A stretch of DNA of 64,000 nucleotides from a virus: IMG/VR virus record IMGVR_UViG_3300013123_000005, positions 1 through 64,000 of that record; one strand, 5' to 3'. The notes below the pieces were generated by a model, which was given only the letters and a program-made list of their open reading frames with translations, made no database searches and was not told the DNA's origin. The translations under genes were made by a program, and so were the position numbers. Shown one piece after another: positions 41,001-52,300 of the stretch. How positions within the stretch are numbered: the stretch's first letter is position 1; each line of letters starts with the position of its first letter.

Positions 41001-42805
41001 TGACAATCACCATTTCGCAAGCATTGTCGTTAGCGGTTGATGAATTTTTGTTGGCAAACAAGTCTGAAAGAGTAAGTTTGTCGAATTATTCAATGTTAAA
41101 GACTGATACTGTTTCGTTTGGTATGCCCACTGAAGCATTTGATGGAGATACTTTATATGCCAGGGTTATACGAGGAACAGACAGTATCGTTAGCGAAGTA
41201 AAATTATCCGAAGAACTTAAGCAACGAGTAATTGAGAAAACTCCAGATAGAATCAAGGGTGAGACTCCACTGTCGTTTCCAGAGAGATATTTTGGATTTT
41301 TATGTTCAGAAGCCTGGAAAGAAGTGATTTCAAATTCAGTAGATTTGGCAAAGCTTGAACAATATTATGCAGATAAAGTCTATCAAGGAATCTATGACGA
41401 TTTATTTGGATTTGCTTTGGCTCAGGTAAAGCAAAATTTGTCTAGTGTTGCACGCCCAATTGAAGTAAAACCGTTTACAATTCCAGGTGATGATGTTTTA
41501 GCTGCTGATTATACAAAACAGCTTGATGAATATCATGATTACCTTGAACAGCGTGATCATTATAATTTCGATGAAGATAAATTGTCAATCAAGAATCTCG
41601 TAAAAAACGTATATGCGGAACATGCATTAGATAAGATTGCTCCTAATGCTCCAAGACCGATGGATATTGCTTTTGCTTCCGGAGTCGTATACGCCAGAAT
41701 CAGAGCGATGATTATCGAAGTGCTGTTCAAAACGCTGTCTATTCAACGTGCTTTTGATGTTACCGAAGTGTCGATGCTTAAGAAAGGGTTGACAGATCGA
41801 TTGCAAGAAGAGTTTGGCGATTCGACTGCTTGGTATTGTAGAGAAATTTTGCGCGCTCAATATAAAATAGCAGAAACATCTCAACCAATTCCTGACTTGA
41901 TTGAGCAAATGTGGTCGACGACTATTGATGATGCCAAAGATGCGTTGTATCTCAAGAAGGCTAGCAGTTTCAACGCTGCATTTGTACGTAATTTACCATT
42001 AGTGAGTATTGCCAGATCTGATGGTGGTACTCGTTCTAGATTGTTTGCCGCGAATACTACAGACACAAAAGCTATTGAATTTAGTAGTATATTCAAGAAA
42101 CCACAAAACAGCTTAACGAACGGGCAATTGATTCGTGAAAAATACGTTAAGCTTGTCGGCTTGGACGGTACTATTGAATGGATTGATCCGGAAAAAGTCA
42201 TAACAATGTTTACGCTAGCAACTCCTACTGATAAGGTTAACAATTTCTATAGTGAAGCTTCATATGGTTTACGATTAGTTTATATACCGCCTGTATTACC
42301 AAGTGTATATGAAAATTTAAGCGAGCAAATGCCAAATGTTAATATTGTCGATTTTCAGAGCATGTTAAATGCAACGACATTGCCAAAAACCGCTATAAAT
42401 AAGAGGCTTTTTGTGGTTGCTGAGTTTTCAAAATGGTTTCCTGTTAGCGGAAATGCCACAGACGTTATGAGAAACATTTATCCAATTTCTCTGGCACAAT
42501 ATGAATCTCCAATTGCAGCAGATTTGACATTGGCTCAAATGGTTGAAATCATTCAAAAACATGAAAGCAATCCGGCACAATTGTCGTTCGAACTAGCCGA
42601 TACGCCAGAATGGCAAGAGTTGTTTAAGTTCTGCTTTCCATTGGAACAAATTTTATCCGTAATTACCTTGTACGTGTATGATAAAAATATCGAGCTTTAT
42701 GGTAACTTTAAAAGAAACGCAGAAGCATGTATGAATCTATTTAAGGTGTACACCGAACAAGCCGGTAACAAAGAACAGAGCGAATACATAGAGAAAAATA
42801 AATGA
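38057..42805 (+). CDS. Very large baseplate-associated protein
   Basis: A 1582-residue protein. Residues about 130-275 are long charged helices (coiled coil); the rest is mixed. No family recognised. It lies between the hub/needle and the gp25/gp6-like wedge genes and ends with a four-base overlap with the gp25-like gene, so it is almost surely a baseplate component, perhaps fulfilling the role of several wedge proteins. Confidence 0.7.
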   Translation: MSNLDPFENVEKWTDPRDNFALASMNPDGTPHVITPTTAPQGETGVTADWYYREPWTVWEQDGKWNIVVSSDKQIPKENEELVNPPPPEDDRFGIDLEDDSTTTEYVASGSQEPATTGKPAGEAVESAKNPFIVKQEASVEKAKNSWDKSKLELSDLEQEKYKRSDGKVVNLSEEIKHLEQVRDIDVSNMESANARVPVDADIVAMYKEKIAKQNKQIEDLKKKRSDIHEKKIPKAKEKVAKKEAAYNQAIKDSNTKIKQYIEENKSPRVKALESSVRKGFQAILDEAGKYYPPDFFTDYDKFDPSNPVTRSLVYEKDYKTSESPLIKMRVLVVANKAYVDMFPDKTDAQVNEGFEKYYEHEKAARYNVSYERARLNTVVASATRILEDKQYLLDTGFSGRVNGINMNDDAALLREIPQHIESLIQEQTKNKIYADYMSKMTSLEMTGEPAYINFYQNEDHGFVTFSYVVGDRVFFMRNGLSRFANLSPIQSKKIMFLFYYLADILADENMQVLDFVAKYYSGTELRPSDDKENPGDNLDSDSEKFDDLGIRREKFNKNRRISNVIDEEENSYLRRVKDLASAYSDAISKIDIGELIKAAVSCLHQKQLELSWPNPPNLLGTWTFPSFGKFDFLDWLERLSDAVDKAIRDALDQQVVDIMKELMRLLEEGCRDSVDYGKHKANDYLVWQKAKGNSYVSNSVEEETGTPLGEIVLALNHPDEVAQAKADHQKDIYINQPVAEFKSDVNQEARNLLDDVSATLNPTNMYYMLNGKPTESTTIQIVEVADNKWVDSFGHKYLYLPKLLNTTQKSKAFCKALQKYVVQEKLYALEQEIQSEPKEETASYPPKKRYICGDKQFVSKKIELYKNKGLSQQEAEEQANKDLERNKQLLIKYSDMLKNPNRKLVTPVLMDKKNEDGSVIKGVISSTPPELMYSVEKVMEPIFKYVVEELVQDTRKYFNATMAVTNPQEIAELMLGTRTQLTITISQALSLAVDEFLLANKSERVSLSNYSMLKTDTVSFGMPTEAFDGDTLYARVIRGTDSIVSEVKLSEELKQRVIEKTPDRIKGETPLSFPERYFGFLCSEAWKEVISNSVDLAKLEQYYADKVYQGIYDDLFGFALAQVKQNLSSVARPIEVKPFTIPGDDVLAADYTKQLDEYHDYLEQRDHYNFDEDKLSIKNLVKNVYAEHALDKIAPNAPRPMDIAFASGVVYARIRAMIIEVLFKTLSIQRAFDVTEVSMLKKGLTDRLQEEFGDSTAWYCREILRAQYKIAETSQPIPDLIEQMWSTTIDDAKDALYLKKASSFNAAFVRNLPLVSIARSDGGTRSRLFAANTTDTKAIEFSSIFKKPQNSLTNGQLIREKYVKLVGLDGTIEWIDPEKVITMFTLATPTDKVNNFYSEASYGLRLVYIPPVLPSVYENLSEQMPNVNIVDFQSMLNATTLPKTAINKRLFVVAEFSKWFPVSGNATDVMRNIYPISLAQYESPIAADLTLAQMVEIIQKHESNPAQLSFELADTPEWQELFKFCFPLEQILSVITLYVYDKNIELYGNFKRNAEACMNLFKVYTEQAGNKEQSEYIEKNK

Positions 42806-43197
42806 GTTTGACACCTAGCTTTCCATTACGAGGCGATGAAACACAAGCTGGAGGATTCGCACAAGTAGAACAGTATCGAGATCTTGTCAGACAAAATTTT
42901 CGAAATCTTTTGTTGACTGCCCCTGGTGAACGTGCAATGAATCCTGGGTTTGGAGTTGGTGTCAAGAATTTTCTGTTTGAGCAAAGCACTTTTGTAACTA
43001 AAGAAGCACTTAAGGCAAAAATTAATATGCAAGTGGCTTTATATTTAAAGTATATCAAGATTGAAAATATTGAATTTGTAGAAGAGAATGATCAATTGCT
43101 TCGTTTGCAGATTCAGTATTTTATTGAACCACTGGGAGCCAGCGATTTGATTAACGTCAACATTTCCGAAGAGGGAACAAATACGAATGAGTTCTAA
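42802..43197 (+). CDS. gp25-like baseplate wedge protein
   Basis: A 131-residue protein almost identical in length to T4 gp25. Ordered features: SFPLRGDE, QNFRNLLLTAPGERAMNPGFG with the EPRxRPxGxG-like turn of the family, and a C-terminal beta strand pair. It joins the baseplate to the sheath. It overlaps the gp6-like gene by 11 bases. Confidence 0.9.
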   Translation: MSLTPSFPLRGDETQAGGFAQVEQYRDLVRQNFRNLLLTAPGERAMNPGFGVGVKNFLFEQSTFVTKEALKAKINMQVALYLKYIKIENIEFVEENDQLLRLQIQYFIEPLGASDLINVNISEEGTNTNEF

Positions 43198-44986
43198 GAG
43201 AGTTGTTCCAATCAAATATATCAATAGAGATTATGCTTCAATTCGAGAAGCTTTGATTGAGCATGCAAAGAGATACTATCCAGATACGTACAAAGATTTT
43301 TCAGAACCCGGTCTAGGATCGTTGATAATTGATTCTGTTTCTTATGTTGGTGATGTACTTTCGTTTTATTTGGATTATCAGACTAACGAAAGCTTTCCAG
43401 ATACAGCATTAGAGTACAATAATATTTTACGCCATGCAAAAAGTTATGGATATAGATTTTTGGGGAATCCATCATCTTACGGAGCAGTTCAAGTGTTCGT
43501 GTTGGTTCCTGCACTAACGAATGCGTTAGGACCGGATTCAAGATATATGCCAGTACTTAAAAAGGGTAGCACGTTTAATTCGACTGCTGGTGCTAGTTTT
43601 ATTCTCAACGAAGATGTTGATTTTTCGAGTTCTACGGATTTCGTTGCTGCTCAAGTCAACGCACAAACCGGAAAGCCAACGTCATACGCAGTAAGATCTT
43701 CTGGACATGTTATTTCCGGAGCCTTGGGAGTCGAATATCAACAAATTGGTGCATATCAGAAATTTTTGAAGCTACAATTAACTGCCAAAAATGTTTCTGA
43801 AATTATTTCTGTAATAGATGCCGAAGGTCATGAATATTTTGAGGTAACTCATCTTTCACAGAATACAGTTTTGCGTTCTATTATTAACCATGACGAGAAT
43901 ACAAGAAATTATGCAAACAACTTGCTTCGTCCTTATATTGTGCCTCGCAGATTTGTTGTAGATAGAGATAGAACGTATACAACATTGATGTTTGGTTCTG
44001 GCACTGATGCTACATTGTCTGAGTCATCTGTAGCAGAACCATCAAAAGTAGCGTTAAATTTATATGGAAAGCAATACGTTTCTGATACATCGTTTGATCC
44101 AACTAAGTTATTGGCGACTGACAAGTATGGCATTGTTCCAGCCAATACTGCCTTGCGAATTGTCTATCGTTATAATAACGTCGATAATGTTAATGTCTCT
44201 TCTGGAGCCTTGAGCGTAGTTGGCAAAACGGATTTTCAATTTCGAAATACCGTTGGACTAGATCGTTCTCAAATGCAAGCTGTACAAAGCAGCCTAGAAG
44301 TTAATAATGATGTTCCGATTGTTGGCGATGTTACATTACCGTCAGTTGAGGAAGTCAAAGTAAGAATGGTTGATTCTTTTGCGGCTCAGAGTCGTGCAGT
44401 TACAGAGCAAGATTACAAGGCTTTGGTATATGCAATGCCACAATCCTTTGGAGCTATTAAACGAGTTGGAGTAGCTAAGGGAAAGACAGATTCATCTACC
44501 AGAACATTAAATCTTTACGTTGTTTCGGAAGATGCTACTGGAGTATTGACGCAAACCAACGATGCAATTAAGGAAAATCTTCGTTTTTGGTTAATCAAGA
44601 ATAAGATGATTAATGATGTTGTCGATATTCATGACGCTAAGATTATTAATTTGGCGATTGAATTCGAATTTATGGCTGCCTCAGATCGAGACAAATACGA
44701 AGTATACAAACGTGCAGTAGCGGCTTTGAAAGATTTTTTCTCAAATACGAGCAATGTTGGTGAAGATTTTTACATTACCGATGTATACTCTGTTTTGCGC
44801 CAAGTAGATGATGTATTAGATGTTACGAAGGTCAAAGTGACACAAAAGACTGGTGCAAATTACTCTAGCGTACAGTTCGATGTTGACTCGAATACGTCAG
44901 CCGATGGCAGAAGTATTCGTTGTCCAGCAAACTGTATTTTTGAAGTTAAATATGTGTGGGACGACGTGAAGGGGAATGTAATTTAA
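43187..44986 (+). CDS. gp6/baseplate-J-like wedge protein
   Basis: A 599-residue protein. The opening (YINRDYASIREALIEH, DFSEPGLGSLIIDSVSYVGD) matches baseplate J/gp6, as does the end (VTEQDYKALVYAMPQSFG with LNLYVVSED). It forms the baseplate wedge ring with gp25. Order gp25 then gp6 is the classical T4-type synteny. Confidence 0.9.
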   Translation: MSSKRVVPIKYINRDYASIREALIEHAKRYYPDTYKDFSEPGLGSLIIDSVSYVGDVLSFYLDYQTNESFPDTALEYNNILRHAKSYGYRFLGNPSSYGAVQVFVLVPALTNALGPDSRYMPVLKKGSTFNSTAGASFILNEDVDFSSSTDFVAAQVNAQTGKPTSYAVRSSGHVISGALGVEYQQIGAYQKFLKLQLTAKNVSEIISVIDAEGHEYFEVTHLSQNTVLRSIINHDENTRNYANNLLRPYIVPRRFVVDRDRTYTTLMFGSGTDATLSESSVAEPSKVALNLYGKQYVSDTSFDPTKLLATDKYGIVPANTALRIVYRYNNVDNVNVSSGALSVVGKTDFQFRNTVGLDRSQMQAVQSSLEVNNDVPIVGDVTLPSVEEVKVRMVDSFAAQSRAVTEQDYKALVYAMPQSFGAIKRVGVAKGKTDSSTRTLNLYVVSEDATGVLTQTNDAIKENLRFWLIKNKMINDVVDIHDAKIINLAIEFEFMAASDRDKYEVYKRAVAALKDFFSNTSNVGEDFYITDVYSVLRQVDDVLDVTKVKVTQKTGANYSSVQFDVDSNTSADGRSIRCPANCIFEVKYVWDDVKGNVI

Positions 44987-44987
44987 C

Positions 44988-46367
44988 ATGGCTATCAAGC
45001 GTTATTCTTGTACTAAAGATACTACAATTACCAATGCCTTCAAGGAAAACATGCTTGATAGAGGCGAAGAATCCAATATGGGTGCTAGCGATATCGCAGA
45101 AGTTTTTAGCATTTTTGGACAAGCCACATCTAGCTCAATTGAGAAATCTAGAGTGCTATTTCAATTTGATGTTGATTCGATTATTGCAGATCGAGAAGCA
45201 ACAAGCATTCCAACTAGCGGAAGTGTCAATTTCTATATGCGGGTTTTTAATGCTCCGCATGCTCAAACGTTGCCAAGACAATTTACATTGCAGGTCTTGC
45301 CTGTATCAAGTTCATGGACAGAAGGGATCGGGCTTGATATGGAAACGTATTCAGACGAAGGGCAAGCTAGTTGGCTTAGTTCGTCGTTGAATATTTCGTG
45401 GACTTCAGAAGGAGGTGATTATCTAGGAAGTCCACAGTTTGAGCAATTCTTTGACGAAGGAACAGAAGATCTGGAGATTGACATTACCAATTTAGTTGAA
45501 AGTTGGATTGACGAGACAACAGAAAACAAAGGAGTGTTAGTCAAGTTGTCTGGTAGTCAAGAGGATGGTTCTGAGGAACGTTCTTATTATACCAAACGAT
45601 TTTTTGCCAGAGGAACAGAGTTCTTTTTCAAAAAACCGGTACTTGAGGCTCGTTGGCAATCTTCCAAGTCTGATGATCGTGGAGATTTCTACTTTAGTAG
45701 TTCTCTGGCTTCAGAAGAAGATAATACGAACAAGTTGTACCTTTACAATTATGTTCGTGGCATTGGCTTGAAAGATATTCCCGGCATGACAGGTTCCATT
45801 TATGTTGATCTATATGATGAAAACATGGAATGGTTGTCCGCTAGTTTTACCGGTTCTTGGGAATCGATTGGAATCTATGTTGTTGATGTAGCATTAGAGC
45901 CAACAACATCTAGTATCGTTTATGATGTTTGGGGTGATGGAAATGGTATTGAATTTTATACTGGAAGTTTTGTTCCCAAGACATTGACGCCTAGCAATCA
46001 CTTCGGTCCAGAGCAACACTTCACAAAGATTATCAATTTAAAGAACAGATATTCAACCGAAGAAACTAATGCAATGTTTAGATTGTTTATTCGAGACAAA
46101 AATTGGCAGCCAACGCTTTACACTGTTTCGAATGCCACGCAAGAATCACAAATTGCAAGAGAGGCTTGTTATCGCGTTTTTAGAGTGGTTGATAATTACG
46201 AAGTGATTGCATATGATAGCGCATATACCAAGTTATCATATGACGCCAATGGTAATTACTTTACATTCGATATTAGTCTTTTGGAGCCAGGATATATGTA
46301 CGCATTCCAATTCAGATATAATGATGTTGAGCAGCCAGAGATCTTCAATTTCAAGGTTGAGGAATAA
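44988..46367 (+). CDS. DNRLRE-domain virion protein
   Basis: A 459-residue protein. Residues about 50-225 resemble a DNRLRE beta-sandwich: SRVLFQFDV, DITNLVESWIDE, GVLVKLSGSQE and a final FFKKPVLEARW. Later residues form additional beta domains. Such domains occur in adhesive and virion surface proteins. It starts one base after the gp6-like stop, so it is likely an external baseplate part. Confidence 0.7.
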   Translation: MAIKRYSCTKDTTITNAFKENMLDRGEESNMGASDIAEVFSIFGQATSSSIEKSRVLFQFDVDSIIADREATSIPTSGSVNFYMRVFNAPHAQTLPRQFTLQVLPVSSSWTEGIGLDMETYSDEGQASWLSSSLNISWTSEGGDYLGSPQFEQFFDEGTEDLEIDITNLVESWIDETTENKGVLVKLSGSQEDGSEERSYYTKRFFARGTEFFFKKPVLEARWQSSKSDDRGDFYFSSSLASEEDNTNKLYLYNYVRGIGLKDIPGMTGSIYVDLYDENMEWLSASFTGSWESIGIYVVDVALEPTTSSIVYDVWGDGNGIEFYTGSFVPKTLTPSNHFGPEQHFTKIINLKNRYSTEETNAMFRLFIRDKNWQPTLYTVSNATQESQIAREACYRVFRVVDNYEVIAYDSAYTKLSYDANGNYFTFDISLLEPGYMYAFQFRYNDVEQPEIFNFKVEE

Positions 46368-49300
46368 TGAGCAATCTTAAAAAATATTTCGAGAACAAGA
46401 CAAGCCGTACATTAACTGTCGAGTCCGTCAATTCGATTGCAATTGATTCGGAATTGAACAAAGATGAGCGAATTATTCCAAGTGTCGATTTTTCCGACTA
46501 TGCCAATTTCGTGCATTATGGTAGTGCGGAACTTTATGGGACTAGAGCCGTAAGCTGGATTTATGACAGCTATCCTTATGATGGTTCTCGAAAAGAAAAA
46601 GAAACTTGGTATCAATCTGGAAGCGCTTACGATAATTACGTTTTTGATAGTGAATATCCAAAGACAACTGGATATGTGAATTTTGATGGTACACAATGTG
46701 TTACTATTTTTGGTGGTCCAAGTGTCGATAATGTTTATCAATCTGGAACAAGAGAGGCGAATCTTGTTTATGATTTTGATAAAGGCGTCACTATAGAGTT
46801 TTGGATGGATGAGGTTGCCGGGAGGACTGGCAGTGTCGTTGTATTTGATTCTTCAAATTCCGGTACGGCTGTTTATGGTACTCCAGATTATTTTAGAGTA
46901 TTGGCGTTGTTGAGTGGTACTGAAACAGATCCGGAATGGTTGATTTACGTTTTATATAACGATTCTTTGGATACTTTTTATTGGCAACTGTCTGATGTTT
47001 CGCAAGCTTGGCAGCATTATGCTTTTACTTTTAAAAGTGAAGCTGGAATGTTGGTTCCGTATTTTTATCACAATGGACAGCTTGACGAATCTGCAAGTGG
47101 AATTGATTATGGCGTTACGCCAAGTTCGCCAATTCCATCAATTTCGAATGGATTGGCAGCTTCGGTTGGCGCAATGCTTGAAGCAGACGCTTGGGAATAT
47201 TTTGGTTTTGGTACTGGAGGTTTAGGACAACTTGGTTTAGTTGGTTCTCTTGACGAATTCCGTTTTTGGAAGACTGCAAGAACCTTCGAAAAGATCGCTC
47301 AAAATTGGTTCACATCAGTTTATGGCGGAACAAATACTCAAGATGACAATCTAGATCTTGGAGTATATTTCAAGTTTAACGAGGGAATTACTGGAACATC
47401 TTCGATTGATTCCGTTGTCCTTGATTATGCTGGTCGTGCATCAAATGGAACGTTCGTGAATTACAATACAAGTTGTCGTTCGACTGGCTCTGCAATGACA
47501 GACGAGATTCCAGATCCAATCATGTACGCTAATCACCCAGACGTGTTGGCTTTGTATGAGTCAAAGCAACAGAGCGGTATTGTATACGATACACAGAATA
47601 CTAATTCGTTCTATAAGTTGTTCCCGGGCTATTTGCTTGAAGAAGATGAAGAAGCAGGAAACAACTTCAAATATATTACTCAGATTATTTCAAGCTATCT
47701 TGATGAACTTCATATGTTTATCAATGAACTTCCGAAGGTTGGCAACGTAAATCATTTATATGATACTGGTGGAAAGCCTCTACCATTTGCAAAGCATCTT
47801 TTGGAATCGCATGGCTTGACAGTTGGAGAGTTATTTGCTGATGCCGAGTTACTTGAAAGCATTGGCAATCGTAACGATTCGATTATCTTCGAACAATCAG
47901 TAAAAGATATCAAGAACACAATTTATCATCGTCTTTACGACAATCTAACCAATATTTTCAAATCCAAAGGTACTGAAGAAGCGATTCGTCATGCATTGAG
48001 ATGTTTTGGTGTTGATGATGAACTATATCGTTTGGTTGTTAATGCAGATAATCAGACAGTACGATTTGATGAATCGAAAGATTATCAGACAGTTACAAGA
48101 AAGAAAGTTATTGACTTCTATAATGTTGATCGTTTTGAAGGCACAGTAATCCAGACAGCCAGCAACGCTGATGAGACAAATTATGTCGCAGGCTACGAGC
48201 TAAACAAGCGTGGTGGCTTTACGGTAGAAGTTGATGTTATTGCTCCAGAAAAGCAATCGCAAGAGTCTGAATTTTGGATTTCGACAGACTTTTTGACTTC
48301 ATCAATCTGCGGATATCGCGATGCAAGCAACACTGGCAGCTATGAATGGAACAACAATTCTGCTTCGTTTGACGTATTGATTTATCGTGATGACTCAAAC
48401 TCATCTTCTGGTCGATTTTGCTTGACAGGAACATTTGGTTCTCTAGAAAGCGATACAATCAACGACTTGTATGATGGTCGCAATTGGCATCTGTACGTAC
48501 GAGCAAATACAGAACTACACAAAGAAACCGATAGTAGATATATCGAGTTTGGTGGATATAAATACGAAATCGATCAGTTGGCTGATTCGTTTGCACTGAG
48601 TGTCTCCTATCCTGCTGGTGACGTTTCTGGTTTGATTGCGCAACCAAAGCGATATTATGTTGGATCGTTGCATTCAGATTTTCTGAGTGCTAGTTTAATC
48701 TATAGAACCGATGTGCGAGTTGCAGATTTTAAGGTTTGGCAAGCATGTCTAGAAGATAATGAAATTATTAGTCACGCCAAAGACATTAATAGTTTTGGAC
48801 GAGATTATGGTTCAGATTACGATTCCCTATTGTATTTGGATGGAATCAAAATCAAGAATAGTGCTATGTTGGCTTTACATTGGGATTTCGAACTTGTCAC
48901 TGGTTCAAACAATGTCGGTGAGTTGGAAGTACTTGACATTTCCAGTGGATCGGCAGACTTCTACGCAAATAATACATATGGATTTTTAAGTGAGTCACTT
49001 TGTTTGAAGCATCCTGGCTTGTGCATGTATATGCCAGCGGATTCAAGCGATGTGGTTGATGTAGAATATATCCAAATCGCCAAGAGTGAAATTCCTGGTA
49101 GTGTTGGTACGTCTGGAATGGTTGGCGTTTTTGATGAAAACTCAGAATCGATTCCAGCCTCGTTTAGACCGGTGCAGCATTCGTTTTCGCTAGAAAAGAG
49201 TATGTGGAGAACAATCTCAGAAGAGATCTTAAAGACCTTCTCTGCAATCGTAGAGTTCAACAATCTGATCGGTATGCCGCTTGACAAATACAAGCCATCG

Positions 49301-52300
49301 TATGATCGATTGAGAACAGTAAGAGAAAAATACTTCGCAAATGTAACAGATCGCTCAACGATTGAGCGATTTACCTCATTCTATAAGTGGCTTGATGGAG
49401 CAGTTGTTGCCGTTATTTCGAATCTAGTACCAGCAGGAGCATCTTTCTCCGTCAAGATCGGTGATGTTATCGAAAGTCACGTACTTGAGCGCAACAAAGT
49501 ACAATATCAATTGCCCGTTTATCACTCGGCAAAGCAACGTGAAAATCTAGCAACTATTGATATGTCCGATGTTCAAGGAGATCAACAATATTCAATCGAA
49601 GGCACAATTACGATGCCAACGATGACCGGACTTCCAAGAGCAGACGAAAGAAAGTATGCGTGCGTTCAGACTACTGGAAGAAAAGAGAATAATCTATGGC
49701 TTCGTGATCATCCAGAAGATTTCGGACAAAACTATATCGAATCACCATATGTCGAAGGGCTAGTTGACTATGCCGTTCCAGTAAGAGATCGTGTCGAAAC
49801 GATTTTTGTTAATAAGTTTGCATCCCCTGGTGGAGCAGATACAATGGGCGTTGGAGCCTGTGATCCAGAAAGTGAAGAATATTCAGTTTATAACAGCTTG
49901 AATTATCGAAACCTTTCTGTTAGAATGCCACTTGATACTCTAATGAGCAAACACAGTGCTCAATTTGGATATGACTCTCAGTATGGTGCTCCAAGTGCAT
50001 CATATTGTAAGGCAAATCGAAATACCAGATATGTTGCTATTGATGATAATACTCTAGAGCCTCGCTATGATAACGAATTTGTCGGTCACAGTATTCCGAT
50101 GAACGACAAGCAATATGCTTGGATTACTGCCTCTGTTGAAACTGCTTCTGTCGGTTATGCGCCAGAAGACGGAATGGACAATATTGACGGAGAATATGTA
50201 CCATTCTTTGAATTCGGTACAGCATCTACTCTGCAAGACGCTTTGCATTATGATCGATTTGGTTATCCAACTTGGAAGCAATTGCGCTCTGGTGATCATC
50301 TAGAAGCAAGATTACAGAAGAAAAACAACCAAATCGTCATTGAGCCATCAGACAACAATACAGCTAGCTATCACGAACCAGCCGTAAGCTGGAATTATCC
50401 ATTGCGTCAGAGATTGGTTGATAATGAGACAGGCGATCCGGCTCATATAGTTTATCCATTCTCAAATCAGAGACAAAGATTTGCTCAACCAGCATTGCAA
50501 GATCAACTATTGGGAGATTATCGACAAGACAATAGAACGTTGTATGATTCGTATAGTAAAATGTACTTGAATGACAGCAAAGAAGCAGAATTTGTTAGTC
50601 TTCACTACGAAGAACAAATTTTCCCTAGAGCGGTGAATGTCGGCTCAACAACTCAACGAGACAAACCAGATTATCAAGAAGTAGTTGGCACTGGATCAAA
50701 CGGTTACGATCGAGGCGTGTTGGAGCGTAGAAAGATTTGGGCAACCAACAAGAGTGATCGCGGAAGATCGTTCCCTGCCGGTCACAATGCTTTTGACAAG
50801 GAAGATTTCAGGAATTCTGTTTGGCCATTGGACCTAAACGATGACGAATCCGAAGCTGGTTCTGTTGGTAAGGGAGGTGAATTAAATAACACTTGGCAGG
50901 ATGCTGCTGGTTATCGTTATACATCGTTTACCGGTCAAGATAACGATGCAAAAATGGCGACAGCCAGTTGTCTATATGCGCATAACGTCAGAATCAATAA
51001 TGATAGCTACGAAGTTGGTATGCCAAACTGGACTTGCGGTTCTGAAGCTGGCAATGCTCCGTGGTACAATGATTATAATGAGTTTGCAGCAGATCTTCGA
51101 CCAATGAGTCAGCGTTATGGATTTATTCCAGAATACCGTGTATCAGAATATATGGATTTCTTTGTCGATGATAATGGTGGAAACTTTAGAGCAACACAAA
51201 GAACGCTTCCAATCAAACTTGACGGAGTTGAACATTCTGCTAGCTCTGATTCTGTACTGTTCGCAGAACATACGTTCACAGATGATTTTGAATACTTTAA
51301 TGAGTTGATGAAGGATCATGAGCAACACAAAGAGAACGCTCGTCTAAGTCTTAAGTGCAGTGGTCTTAAGAAGTTGTTGCCGTACAATGGATTCTATCCA
51401 CAACACAGAACAGTGCAGTTGGCAAATTTGTTTTCAAGCAGCTTTGCTGAACACATCGAAGGACTAAGTGGCGCTGGTACGGGAACAGAATCAATCGATC
51501 AACAAGATCAATGGAAGCTTCAATCTATGTTGCAACCTTGGTTCTCGCCAGGAATCGTATACAATACAATTAAATCTGGTATTGCTGTTGATTGGCCAAC
51601 ATATTTGGGAGTTGGCGGATTTAACGGATCGGCTGGCGAAGCAGCAGGCGGAAAGGCAGTACATTTAGATGGTGTCAATGATTGGATTATTATTCCCGAT
51701 GATGGTGGATTAAATGCGGGTGTATCCGATTGGTTAGGAATTTCCTTTTGGTTTAAAGTTCCACCGGCAACCGTAAGGCATAGCGATACGAAAGTTTTAC
51801 TTTCCCGTTTTGATATATCTGATGTCACAAAAAGAATTTTTGAGATTGCTTATGAAGTTAGTAGTAATATTAGTACCGGCGCAGATCCATTATACGCTGT
51901 GTTTTATGATGGATTGGGTCATTCAGACTCTTTGTTTGGATATTTCGATGCCTATGATGGCGCATGGCATCATGTTGCATTAATTTACAAAGCGGCAGTC
52001 GGTGCTAGCTTGTGGCTCGATGGTGTACAAGCTGATACGTTGACTACAAATTTGAATTCAACGTTGCCAAGTGGTAGTGTCGATATGGTAGTTGGTAATT
52101 TCCTGTCTGCCAGCACTGTACAGATATTAAATCCGGAGTTATGTTTTAATGGATATGTCGACGATCTTGCTTATTATACTGGTTCAGTTAGACTTCAACA
52201 AGCCGACGTTACACAGATTTATAATGCTGGTCGTTGTTCTTTGTTTGATTTGACCACTGTTGAACCCGCACCGGTTTATTGGTGGAAGATGGGTGACGGC

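Noticed and set aside
42394-42401. TATAAATA matching the T4 late-promoter consensus (also at 48557-48564)
   Set aside because: Both lie deep inside long coding regions, far from the next start, and are expected by chance in AT-rich DNA.
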